DNA of 64,000 nucleotides, taken from positions 62,001 through 126,000 of the forward strand of contig JAAVDM010000032.1 of the NCBI GenBank assembly GCA_014801815.1, written 5' to 3'. Made by a program: the position numbers and the translations under genes. The first letter of the stretch is position 1, and every line of letters begins with the position of its first letter. Below the pieces are notes generated by a model. The model did no database searches. It had not been told where the DNA came from and saw only the letters and a list, made by a program, of their open reading frames with translations. This document shows, piece by piece, positions 7,648-16,056 of this stretch. This DNA comes from Bacteroides sp. (lineage in GTDB: Bacteria > Bacteroidota > Bacteroidia > Bacteroidales > Muribaculaceae).

Positions 7648-9321
7648 TTACTTATAAAGGTCACCTGCATTGTCCACCTGATTTATAGGAATCGGGAAGT
7701 AGAGCTCGTCTTCGCTCAGGTTAGCACCTTCGTAGTATGAATGATGTTTAACCTCTGAAGCGTAATAAGCATTAACCACCTCGACGGCATTACCCCAGCG
7801 CAGCAGGTCGAACCAGCGCAGACCTTCCATTGCAAGTTCCAGACGACGCTCCATGCGCACAGCCTTACGGGCATAGTCCTGAGTCCAGCCGGTGGCAGGA
7901 TACTGACCTACGTAATAGCTGGCTACGTTAGGATTGCAGTCTATCGGAGTATACGAACCGTCAACCGAACGGGAAGCTTTGGCACGCACATCATTGATAA
8001 GCTGACGAGCTTCCTCAAGGCCGGTGTTCTGCTCGATAAGAGCCTCGGCACGCATCAGCAGTACGTCTGCGTAACGAATGAGCTGGAAGTTGAGAGACGA
8101 CGCACCCCAAGGCACAATACCTTTCTCTACGTATGGAGAATCAGGCGACGGATAAGGTTTCTTGCCTGAGTATTGTCCGTACATCTCAATGTTGCGGCAC
8201 CACTTCTCATTATACATGTAGCTGCGCCAGTACATACCGATACGGCCTACTGTGAAGTCGAGACGCGGGTCAACATTGCCTTCATAGTCTACACTGAGAA
8301 CATCAACATCATTGAAGGTATCGAAGTAAGGAAGACCCTGCTCATCGGTACGGAATGCGTTGACAAGATTCTGCGAAGCGAGGTAGAAATCATCTCCGTT
8401 ACCGTAGAGATTACCCTCCGACCATGTGCAGTTAAGACAATTGTTGTAGTTGTACTGGTCCGGTGTGTTGGCTGAAGAGAACTGTATAGCCATAACCGAT
8501 TCGTACTGATTGTTCATCTCCGGCTTCGACATATCGAGGAAGTTGGGATAAAGTTCATATTTTCCCGAAGAGATGACATAACCGGCATATTCACCGGCCT
8601 CAGCCCAGTCTGAAGTGAAGAGGTCTACACGTGCCAGAATAGCGGCAGCCACATATTTATTGAAGCGTCCCGGGTCTTTCTGAGTTTCCTTCATCACCTT
8701 GTAGGCGTCACGAAGATCCTGTTTGATAAACTCGGCTATCTGCTGACGGGTGTATTCGTCGGCACGACAGGAGCTGGGATCTTCGACAGTCTCGTCAAAG
8801 TAGGGGAACTTCTGGAACAGACGAAGCATATCGAAATAATAGTAGGCACGCAGCGCCTTCATTTCACCTATGGCAGCTGCACGATCGGCCTCGTCCATGT
8901 TGTTGGCACTCTGCAGAGCGCGTATAGCCGTGTTACAGCGGCTGACAGAGAAGAAGTTATTGCGCCATTTGAAGTTAATGACATCGTTGTCGCTCTGTAC
9001 ATTGCCTACTTCGAGCTGGTGCATGTAGCCCTCCATAGTCACACCATCACCACCTTTAAGAGCATCGTCAGAACGGAGGTCGAGCACCCAGTTGGTGATC
9101 GGACCGGCAAACGACTCGTTATTGCCGAAATAGTGGCACAGCAGTGTAGCGTAGGCAGCCACCATGATGTCGGTAGCCTCATCTTCGCCTATCTGCTCTT
9201 CGGTAAAGACGCCCTGAGGCTTGGTGTCGAGCAGGTCGTCGCATGACGTGAAGGTCGCACCGGCCGACATAGCTACCGCCGAGATAAGAACCTTGCTTAT
9301 GATATTTTTGCTGAGTTTCAT
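7648..9321 (-). CDS. susD-like: SusD/RagB family outer-membrane glycan-binding lipoprotein
   Basis: A 557-residue protein with lipoprotein signal (GATFTSC). SusD hallmarks are readable: an N-terminal TPR-like helical part (EIGEDEATDIMVAAYATL, MKALRAYYYFDMLRLFQKFPYF), the mid helix RYADVLLMRAEALIEQ, and the C-terminal ERRLELAMEGLRWFDLLRWG. It forms the lid of the SusCD transporter and binds fructan oligosaccharides at the surface. It directly follows susC (30-bp gap) in the same transcript. Confidence 0.95.
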   Translation of the reverse strand: MKLSKNIISKVLISAVAMSAGATFTSCDDLLDTKPQGVFTEEQIGEDEATDIMVAAYATLLCHYFGNNESFAGPITNWVLDLRSDDALKGGDGVTMEGYMHQLEVGNVQSDNDVINFKWRNNFFSVSRCNTAIRALQSANNMDEADRAAAIGEMKALRAYYYFDMLRLFQKFPYFDETVEDPSSCRADEYTRQQIAEFIKQDLRDAYKVMKETQKDPGRFNKYVAAAILARVDLFTSDWAEAGEYAGYVISSGKYELYPNFLDMSKPEMNNQYESVMAIQFSSANTPDQYNYNNCLNCTWSEGNLYGNGDDFYLASQNLVNAFRTDEQGLPYFDTFNDVDVLSVDYEGNVDPRLDFTVGRIGMYWRSYMYNEKWCRNIEMYGQYSGKKPYPSPDSPYVEKGIVPWGASSLNFQLIRYADVLLMRAEALIEQNTGLEEARQLINDVRAKASRSVDGSYTPIDCNPNVASYYVGQYPATGWTQDYARKAVRMERRLELAMEGLRWFDLLRWGNAVEVVNAYYASEVKHHSYYEGANLSEDELYFPIPINQVDNAGDLYK

Positions 9322-9351
9322 TGTGTTGTACTTAATTAGAGAGATTTGGAC

Positions 9352-12300
9352 TTAGAACTGAAGGTTAAGACCGAGTGTGAATGTGCGCGGACGGGGATAT
9401 GCACCGTTGTCGATGCGTGCGCCGTATTCGCCGGGCAGTATCTCGGGGTCAAGACCCGTGTAATCGGTAATTGTGAATACGTTTTCCACCTGACCGTAAA
9501 CATCAAGCGAGCTTGCACCAATCTTACTTACTATGTGCGAAGGAAGCTGGTATGAGAGCTTGATGTATTTCATCTTCATATATGAACCGTTCTCAACATA
9601 GTAGGTCGAGAAGCGTGCCTCGTTGTTGTCATCGGTCAGAGAAAGAGCCGGAATATTACTGCTTGTGTTAGTTGGGGTCCATGCGTTGAGGATATCGGCG
9701 GCACGGTTGGTAGCAAGGTTACCATAGCTCATTGAATAGAGCTGACGCTTCATGTGATTCTGAATATCAAAACCGAAGTCACCGGCCATGAACATATCAA
9801 GTGTGAAAGCTTTATAGCGGAAAGCGAGATTCAGACCGAGTGACAAATCGGGATTGGGGTCACCGATGATGCAGCGGTCATTGTCGTCAATCACACCGTC
9901 ACCGTTAAGGTCGCGGTAAATCAGACGGCCCGGAGCTGCACCTGTCTGCGAAGCGTGGTTGGCTACCTGCTCGGCATTCTGGAAGATACCGTCACATACA
10001 TAACCGTAGTAGACACCCATAGGCTCGCCGGGTATAAGGCGCTGGTCACCGCCGATGAACTTCTGACGTGAGTTAAGCTCGGTGAGTTTATTCTTATACT
10101 GCGATATGTTTACCGAACCGTTCCATGAGAAATCACCGTACATAGGGCTGCTGTAGCCTAATGTAACTTCCCAACCGTGATTCTTCATGCTGCCTGTATT
10201 GAGCCATTTGGAAGCATTCTCACCGGCAACTTCAAGAGCCGGCGGAATGGTAAGCATGTTCTTGGTGTTTTTGATAAAGTAGTCGGCGCTAAGGTTAATG
10301 GCTCCGTTGAGGAACTGCAGGTCGATACCGATATTGTTCTGGTAAGTTGTCTCCCATGTCAGGTCGGGGTTACCGGTGGCAGAGAGTGTGATACCTGATA
10401 CGGTGTTGGAGTTTGTACCCTCGATGTCGTATGCACCGTTGCCGGTGTTGAAGATATAAGTTGAGTAAGCGGGATAGAGCGGCGGTATGTTGGCATTACC
10501 GTTCTGACCCCATGAGTAACGTATCTTAAGGTCATTCAGCACTTCGTTCTGGGGGAAGAAAGCCTCCTGAGTAGGACGCCATGCAACAGACACAGCGGGG
10601 AACGTGCCGCCGCGATGACCCTTGGCGAAACGTGAGTTCTCGTCACGACGTATGGTGAAAGCTACCAGATAGCGGTCGGCGAAATTATAGTCGATCTTAC
10701 CGAAGAGTGAGAATACTGACCACTGGGTCTTGCCGCCGCCACTGTTCTGTGTGCCTGTGCCGGCGCCTACCTGCATGTAATCGGTGTCTGTGAAGGCATA
10801 GCCCTGACGCGAACCGCTGAGGTCTTTGAATGTGTAACCGATGGCTTCTGTACCGAGAAGTACTGAAAGATGGTGTACATCATTGAACGTATTGTTATAG
10901 GTTGCGGTATTGGTCCATGTCCAAGTGTCACCCTGACCGTATACACTGCTTACGCTGTTAACGTCACTGGGGTTGGTGGCACGTCCAAGTGTTACGTTGA
11001 AATACTGGCTGTGCTCGATACCGATATTCGATTTGAGCATCAGACCATCTATGGGTTTTACCTCGATAAAGGCGTTACCGAGTATACGCCATGAGCTGAG
11101 GTCATTGTCACGCTGGTTGGCTATGAGCTGTACGGGGTTGGCAAGGTCTGAACCTATCAGCGACAGCGGGAGAGCCCAATCACCGTTAAGACCGCGTACG
11201 GGCAGCGCCGGGTGCTGACTCATGGCTGTGAAGGGAATACCTCGGTCACCGGATACATCGACACCACGGTTTTTCCAGTTAGCCACAACAAGATTCTCAC
11301 CTACACTTACATATTTGCAGAGGTCATAACGTGTGTTCAGACGTGCGGAATAGCGGCGGTAGAAAGTATCGTCGATGTTACCGTTCTGATTGATATAGTT
11401 GAGTGAGAAGAGTACCGAACCTTTCTCAGTGTTGTTGGTCACTGTGGCGGTAAGATTGTTGGTCCAAGCAGTGCGGTAAACTTCATCCTGCCAGTCGGTA
11501 TTGGCGGTAGGGAAATTGGTGTTGCCGTCTACATAAGGTTGAAGCACGGGAGTCTCACCTGAACCGTAGAGAGTGTGTGAGGGAGTGATATGCGAAGCTT
11601 TTGACGCAGCCCAGTAAGCAACACCCCACTGTTCGGCGTCAAGCATGTCATAACGCTTTGCGATAGTCTGTGCGCTGACAGCGTAGTTGACACTCACTGT
11701 CATGCGGTCGCCCTTACCATGCTTGGTGGTGATGATTACAACACCGTTGGCAGCACGTGAACCGTAGATTGATGCCGAAGCAGCATCTTTAAGTACCTGC
11801 AGGCTCTCAATATCCGAGGGGTTGATACAGTTAAGGTTGTCAGTAGGCACACCGTCGATGATGTAAAGCGGGTCGTTGCTTGAGTTGGCAGTCGACATAC
11901 CACGCACGCGGATTGAGCCTGTACCGCCCGGAGCTGCGTCTGGCACCACATTAACACCCGGGAGCTTACCGGCCATAGAGTTCATGATGTTACCGGAGTT
12001 CTCACTCAGCGGTTCCTTCATATTCATGACCGATACAGAACCTGTAAGGTCAGCCTTGCGCACTGTCTGATAACCTACAACGACGAGTTCATCAAGCACT
12101 GCGTTGTCTTCGGACATCTCGACTACCATACCATCTTTAGCAGGCACAACTACGGGAGTGTAACCTACATACGACACCTTCAGGTTGTCGCCCTCGGCTG
12201 CCTTGATAACGAAGTTGCCGTCAATATCGGTGGCAGTACCCGATGAGGGATTGTTTACTGGAATGACTGTAGCACCTATTAAAGGCTCACCGTCAGTCTT

Positions 12301-12390
12301 TGAGAGGACCGTTCCTCTGATAGTCTGATTCTGGGCGTATGCCCCTAAGGAGACAAGGGCCAGAATCATCCATGTCAAGAAATTTTTCAT
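9352..12390 (-). CDS. susC-like: SusC/RagA family TonB-dependent outer-membrane transporter
   Basis: A 1012-residue protein with signal peptide (cleaved near AYAQ), a CarboxypepD_reg-like domain (about 22-95: IRGTVLSKTDGEPLIGATV, GTATDIDGNF) and a plug domain (about 105-225, including LDELVVVGYQTVRKADLTGSV and DPLYIIDGVP, SIYGSRAANGVVIITTK). The beta-barrel runs to a terminal aromatic (LGLNLQF). It imports oligofructans captured by the partner SusD into the periplasm using TonB energy. It is the first gene of the minus-strand fructan operon, about 80 nt downstream of the predicted start site. Fructan specificity is inferred from the two GH32 genes and the fructokinase nearby. Confidence 0.95.
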   Translation of the reverse strand: MKNFLTWMILALVSLGAYAQNQTIRGTVLSKTDGEPLIGATVIPVNNPSSGTATDIDGNFVIKAAEGDNLKVSYVGYTPVVVPAKDGMVVEMSEDNAVLDELVVVGYQTVRKADLTGSVSVMNMKEPLSENSGNIMNSMAGKLPGVNVVPDAAPGGTGSIRVRGMSTANSSNDPLYIIDGVPTDNLNCINPSDIESLQVLKDAASASIYGSRAANGVVIITTKHGKGDRMTVSVNYAVSAQTIAKRYDMLDAEQWGVAYWAASKASHITPSHTLYGSGETPVLQPYVDGNTNFPTANTDWQDEVYRTAWTNNLTATVTNNTEKGSVLFSLNYINQNGNIDDTFYRRYSARLNTRYDLCKYVSVGENLVVANWKNRGVDVSGDRGIPFTAMSQHPALPVRGLNGDWALPLSLIGSDLANPVQLIANQRDNDLSSWRILGNAFIEVKPIDGLMLKSNIGIEHSQYFNVTLGRATNPSDVNSVSSVYGQGDTWTWTNTATYNNTFNDVHHLSVLLGTEAIGYTFKDLSGSRQGYAFTDTDYMQVGAGTGTQNSGGGKTQWSVFSLFGKIDYNFADRYLVAFTIRRDENSRFAKGHRGGTFPAVSVAWRPTQEAFFPQNEVLNDLKIRYSWGQNGNANIPPLYPAYSTYIFNTGNGAYDIEGTNSNTVSGITLSATGNPDLTWETTYQNNIGIDLQFLNGAINLSADYFIKNTKNMLTIPPALEVAGENASKWLNTGSMKNHGWEVTLGYSSPMYGDFSWNGSVNISQYKNKLTELNSRQKFIGGDQRLIPGEPMGVYYGYVCDGIFQNAEQVANHASQTGAAPGRLIYRDLNGDGVIDDNDRCIIGDPNPDLSLGLNLAFRYKAFTLDMFMAGDFGFDIQNHMKRQLYSMSYGNLATNRAADILNAWTPTNTSSNIPALSLTDDNNEARFSTYYVENGSYMKMKYIKLSYQLPSHIVSKIGASSLDVYGQVENVFTITDYTGLDPEILPGEYGARIDNGAYPRPRTFTLGLNLQF

Positions 12391-12442
12391 TGGTCGGTTG
12401 AGTTAGTTATTTTGTTTGTTTAGGATAACACGACTTTACGCC

Positions 12443-12472
12443 GTCACCTGTCCGATACCGGTATCGGGTGAC
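12443..12472 (-). promoter_or_regulatory. Hairpin at the start of the susC transcript
   Basis: CCGATACC/GGTATCGG (12452-12467) is a perfect 16-bp palindrome, further bracketed by GTCACC (12443-12448) and GGTGAC (12467-12472). It covers the first bases after the predicted transcription start (about 12470), so the susC mRNA would begin with a stable hairpin. That could protect the 5' end or act in post-transcriptional control. Confidence 0.6.
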
Positions 12473-12476
12473 AGCG

Positions 12477-12484
12477 CAAAGTTA
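12477..12484 (-). promoter_or_regulatory. -7 box of the susC operon promoter
   Basis: On the minus strand TAACTTTG (12484 to 12477) is an exact match to the Bacteroidetes -7 consensus TAnnTTTG. No good TTTG -33 element is present about 20 nt upstream, as expected of an activator-dependent promoter. Tandem ATGTTGC elements lie 62 nt upstream. Confidence 0.7.
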
Positions 12485-12545
12485 CATCTGTTTATAAAAA
12501 TCAGGCTACTATAAAAAATTCGTACTATAAAAAAATTGTGACACC

Positions 12546-12573
12546 GCAACATCTATCACATACATTGCAACAT
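12546..12573 (-). promoter_or_regulatory. Tandem ATGTTGC operator upstream of susC (putative HTCS site)
   Basis: On the minus strand ATGTTGC occurs at 12573-12567 and again at 12552-12546, exactly 21 bp apart (two helical turns) and pointing towards susC. The upstream copy is also part of an inverted pair, GCAACA-T-TGTTGC (12567-12579). The same motif, spacing and distance to the -7 box (62 nt) recur upstream of the divergent GH32 gene, which makes a shared activator site very likely. Confidence 0.7.
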
Positions 12574-12632
12574 TGTTGCTATTATCCCCTTTTCTATCAC
12601 AGTATTTCAACAGGTTACCATCCGTACAATAT

Positions 12633-15455
12633 TCATACTTTAGATGTACGCTTCTGTACATCAGCGGGCAGTTCGCCGTAACATTCCCTGAAACATTTGG
12701 AGAAATATGACGGTGAATTGAAGCCCACAGCATAGGCTATCTGCGACACGGTATCTTCAGTAGTGGCAAGCAAATGACGTGCTTTGCGCAGGCGCATGTT
12801 ACGTATAAGTTCGTTAGGCGAGTAGTTGGTCAGTGCTTTCAGTTTGCGGTAAAGCTGTGTACGGCTGAAGCCCATCTGTTCAGCTACTTCTTCAGTAGTA
12901 AGTTCGCTATTGGCAAGCTGTTCCTCTACTATTTTGGTAAAGGCCCGGTAGAAATCAGAATCGAGGTCACCGCTCTTAGCTTTAGTAGGATCTGCCTTAG
13001 GTGCAGGATCAGATTTGACGGAGGTAGCATTGCGCTCTGCAAGGGCTTCGCTGAGACGGCGCCGGTTGGTTATAAGCGACTCGACACGTGCCTGAAGCAC
13101 ATCGCCCGAGAATGGTTTGGACAGATAACCGTCGGCTCCATGACGGTAGCCTTCGCTTCGCTGCTCGTCAAGAGCGCAGGCTGTCAGCAGCAGCACAGGT
13201 ATATGACTTGTGGCTGTCTCCTCTTTCAGACGCCGGCAACACTCCATACCGTCCATCCCCGGCATCATGACATCACATATTACAAGGTCGGGCAGATAAC
13301 GGGTCGCCATCTTTATACCATAGCGTCCGTCAGGAGCCTCAAGCACCGTGTAGGTGTTACTGAGAAGCTGTTTGAGCATAGTGCGTATATCAGCATTATC
13401 ATCTATCACGAGCACACACGGTCTGTCGCCCAATTCCATTTCCGGCATCTCCTCAGGCTCACCGAGTTCCATATTGACTTCCTCACTGCCGATACGCACA
13501 TTCTCCGTCACTGCCGTTGTATCGTCAGCACCGACATGAGTTATAGGTATCGTAAGTGTGAACACCGAACCTTCTCCCTCACGGCTGTCAACAGTTATGT
13601 CGCCTCCGTGCATATTGGCAAAGGCTTTGGACACAGCCAAACCGATACCCGACCCTTCAGGTCGTACAGTCTCCGCCTGATAAAAACGCTCGAACACACG
13701 CTTCATATCTTCAGCGTTCATACCGCGTCCGGTATCTGTCACACTGACAGTAAGCACATCGTCAGCACAGTTTACATTTACGGTTATACTGCCGTTATCC
13801 GGAGTGAACTTGAAAGCATTACTCATTATATTAAAATATATTCTCTCCACCTTCTCCACGTCCATTGCCATAGTGCTCTCCATAGGCCACTTATCATCAA
13901 AGCGCAGTTTTATGTGTCGCTTTGAGGCCAGAGTTCTGAACGAACCTGTCCAGTCAGCAAAGCACTCACCGACATTGACCTCACTGAGTTTCAGCGTGAG
14001 TTTGCCATTCTCATACTTACGGAAGTCAAGAATCTGATTTATAAGACGCATCAGGATTTTGACATTTTTCGATGCTAATCCCAATAAAGTACGCTGCGCA
14101 TCGGTAAGCTGCGATGCCTCACGAAGCTGACGCAACGGTTCGGCTATAAGAGTCAGCGGAGTACGCAAATCATGCGATACATTGGTAAAGAAAGCTAACT
14201 TGGCGGTTGTGGCTGTATTGAGACGCTCGTTAAGCTCGGCCATACGGTCACGCTGCTCTGTAAGCTCGGCTTTCTGGTCGGTAAGTTCCTTCTTCTGCTG
14301 CTCAAGCTGCTCATTCTGTTGCTCAAGCTGTTCGTTCTGACGTGCAAGGGCTTCCTGCGAACGCTGACGCTCCCAATAACCGCGCAACAGAGCGAATATA
14401 CTCACAGCACACAGCAGCAATATGCACACAATAGAATATATAAGTGCTCTCTGGGTTGAATGTAAAGTAGAGAATTCGTCTATCTTATCTTTCAGGCGTG
14501 CAATCTTACGTGTATCTTCGGCAAGACTGGCACCCTGCAGCTGCATCATATCGACATTAGACGAATCAACCCATCTTCCCGTCGATAATATCAGCTTACG
14601 TTCTACCGGACGTCCGGACAGAACATCGTCTACCATACGCATTATTTCATGTCCGCCGGTCGGATAGAACACAGTGGCGTCCAGTACACCGTCGGCCACA
14701 GCCTTTATACCGGTAGAGTCCACACCGTCGACTCCGGTTATCACAATTCTGTCAAGCCCCCGTTTCTCAGCCACTTTACGGGCTGCTATACCCATACGGT
14801 CATTTTGTACTACAAGTGCATCGACATCAGGGTACAGAGCCAGCAGTGAGTCAGCCAGACGCTCGCCGGAAGCAGGTTTCCAGTCGGAGGCGTACACTGT
14901 AGCCACCAACTGCATTCCGGGGTGATGATTTATGACTTCGGCCAGCCCGATATGACGATCGCGGGCAGGTGTGGAACCGGCCAGACCGCCGATTTCCAAT
15001 ACTCGTCCTTTGCCATTAAGCCGTTCGACAACAAACTCACCGGCATTGTGACCTATCAGACGGTTATCGGCACCGATATGCGCAGTATAGGCATCACCTT
15101 CGACCATACGGTCGAAAGTCAGCACGGGTATCCCCGCTTCTATAGCTTCACGTACCACAGGAGTCAGTCTCTGAGCCTCAACAGGTGACATTACTATCAT
15201 GTCGAAGCCTTCATCTATAAAGTAACGTATGTCACTCTCCTGTTTCACCGGGTCGTCATCAGCTGACAGAATTTCCACTTTGGTATCTGGATAGAAGATA
15301 AGTTCGCGCTCAATTTCATCATTGAATTTCTCGCGCCAGTCGTCAAGACTGCATTGCGATATTCCCACACGACGTATCTGCCGTTGACGACACGAAGCTA
15401 CGCCAAGAATAAGCACAACGCCAAGTAAAATAATAAACAGGTATCTGAGTTTCAT
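12633..15455 (-). CDS. Hybrid two-component sensor-regulator with periplasmic sugar-binding domain (fructose-type HTCS)
   Basis: A 940-residue protein joining a whole signalling pathway. It has an N-terminal export signal with a lipobox-like VASC (residue 22), a LacI/ribose-type periplasmic binding domain (about 28-310; DWKPASGE, VVQNDRMGI, TGVDGVDSTG) and a membrane helix (about 337-358). A Q/E-rich coiled coil follows (365-412), then HisKA (VSHDLRTPL, H428), HATPase_c (NIMSNAFKFTPDNG, DTGRGM, GSGIGLA), a receiver domain (IDDN 685-688, phospho-acceptor D728 in CDVMMPGMDG) and AraC-type HTH (about 830-937). This matches the architecture of BT1754, the fructose-sensing regulator of the B. thetaiotaomicron levan locus. 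It probably senses periplasmic fructose and activates both arms of this locus through the tandem ATGTTGC sites. Confidence 0.93.
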   Translation of the reverse strand: MKLRYLFIILLGVVLILGVASCRQRQIRRVGISQCSLDDWREKFNDEIERELIFYPDTKVEILSADDDPVKQESDIRYFIDEGFDMIVMSPVEAQRLTPVVREAIEAGIPVLTFDRMVEGDAYTAHIGADNRLIGHNAGEFVVERLNGKGRVLEIGGLAGSTPARDRHIGLAEVINHHPGMQLVATVYASDWKPASGERLADSLLALYPDVDALVVQNDRMGIAARKVAEKRGLDRIVITGVDGVDSTGIKAVADGVLDATVFYPTGGHEIMRMVDDVLSGRPVERKLILSTGRWVDSSNVDMMQLQGASLAEDTRKIARLKDKIDEFSTLHSTQRALIYSIVCILLLCAVSIFALLRGYWERQRSQEALARQNEQLEQQNEQLEQQKKELTDQKAELTEQRDRMAELNERLNTATTAKLAFFTNVSHDLRTPLTLIAEPLRQLREASQLTDAQRTLLGLASKNVKILMRLINQILDFRKYENGKLTLKLSEVNVGECFADWTGSFRTLASKRHIKLRFDDKWPMESTMAMDVEKVERIYFNIMSNAFKFTPDNGSITVNVNCADDVLTVSVTDTGRGMNAEDMKRVFERFYQAETVRPEGSGIGLAVSKAFANMHGGDITVDSREGEGSVFTLTIPITHVGADDTTAVTENVRIGSEEVNMELGEPEEMPEMELGDRPCVLVIDDNADIRTMLKQLLSNTYTVLEAPDGRYGIKMATRYLPDLVICDVMMPGMDGMECCRRLKEETATSHIPVLLLTACALDEQRSEGYRHGADGYLSKPFSGDVLQARVESLITNRRRLSEALAERNATSVKSDPAPKADPTKAKSGDLDSDFYRAFTKIVEEQLANSELTTEEVAEQMGFSRTQLYRKLKALTNYSPNELIRNMRLRKARHLLATTEDTVSQIAYAVGFNSPSYFSKCFRECYGELPADVQKRTSKV

Positions 15456-15519
15456 GATTCGCGGTTATTAGGATAATTATTCAGCCGCCAAAGAGCAGAC
15501 AAATATTTTTTCAGGGTTA

Positions 15520-15534
15520 CATTGTGTTACAATG
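15520..15534. promoter_or_regulatory. Short palindrome upstream of the HTCS gene
   Basis: CATTGT-GTT-ACAATG lies 65 bp upstream of the HTCS start codon. It is a perfect 6-bp inverted repeat and could be an operator for the sensor gene. No convincing -7 box was found for this gene. Confidence 0.3.
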
Positions 15535-15658
15535 CTCTTTACATCTGCAATACTTATGGCTGCCTTACATACAGTCAAGGTGTCTGAAAGTCCTGCAAAT
15601 TTAAAACAAAATGTTTAATCAACCAAAAACTTTAATGCAAATATCCTCAATACACTAT

Positions 15659-15688
15659 ATGTTGCATCTTATGCAACGGATGTTGCAT
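15659..15688 (+). promoter_or_regulatory. Tandem ATGTTGCAT operator upstream of the plus-strand fructan genes (putative HTCS site)
   Basis: ATGTTGCAT occurs at 15659-15667 and 15680-15688, 21 bp apart, with an inverted ATGCAAC (15671-15677) between them, so the first copy also forms a GTTGCAT-CTT-ATGCAAC palindrome. The second ATGTTGC ends 62 nt before the TAATTTTG -7 box. Motif, 21-bp period, orientation towards the gene and 62-nt distance are the same as at the susC promoter. Confidence 0.7.
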
Positions 15689-15747
15689 TTCTTGTTTTGT
15701 TAAGCCTTTTGTATCATAAGTATTATATAAAAGCTATTGTCATAGTG

Positions 15748-15755
15748 TAATTTTG
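15748..15755 (+). promoter_or_regulatory. -7 box of the GH32-MFS-fructokinase promoter
   Basis: TAATTTTG matches TAnnTTTG. There is no clear TTTG about 20 nt upstream, consistent with dependence on an activator. Predicted transcription would start near 15762. Confidence 0.6.
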
Positions 15756-16056
15756 CACCGGACAAAAACAGATGACACATTCGTTTTTAAGTGAGTATTT
15801 AGGTTTAGTTTTTAGGTTAGTTTCGAAAAATAAAAATCATAAGGTAAAAAAGATTGTTTTAATTTTATATACCTTAAAATTCCGGTACCATATACCACCG
15901 GTCTACTTATATCCCCTCTTCTCTACCCGTCGCGGACAGCGATGCCAATAACTTCATCACCATTCTGACAAAGGTGAAGTCGACTTTCTATCCCTCTCTC
16001 TCCCCATACCAGAACAGATTAATAAAAATAACCCCACATATTTTAAGATCAGACAC
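15756..16056 (+). other. Long 5' leader of the plus-strand fructan operon
   Basis: If transcription starts near 15762 the leader is about 295 nt, without an obvious gene. It contains several local inverted repeats: AAGGTA (15841) with TACCTT (15870), CCGGT (15882) with ACCGG (15897), and a CTTCATCACC / GGTGAAG pair near 15949-15982. No known riboswitch class was recognised. A closer secondary promoter cannot be excluded. Confidence 0.35.
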
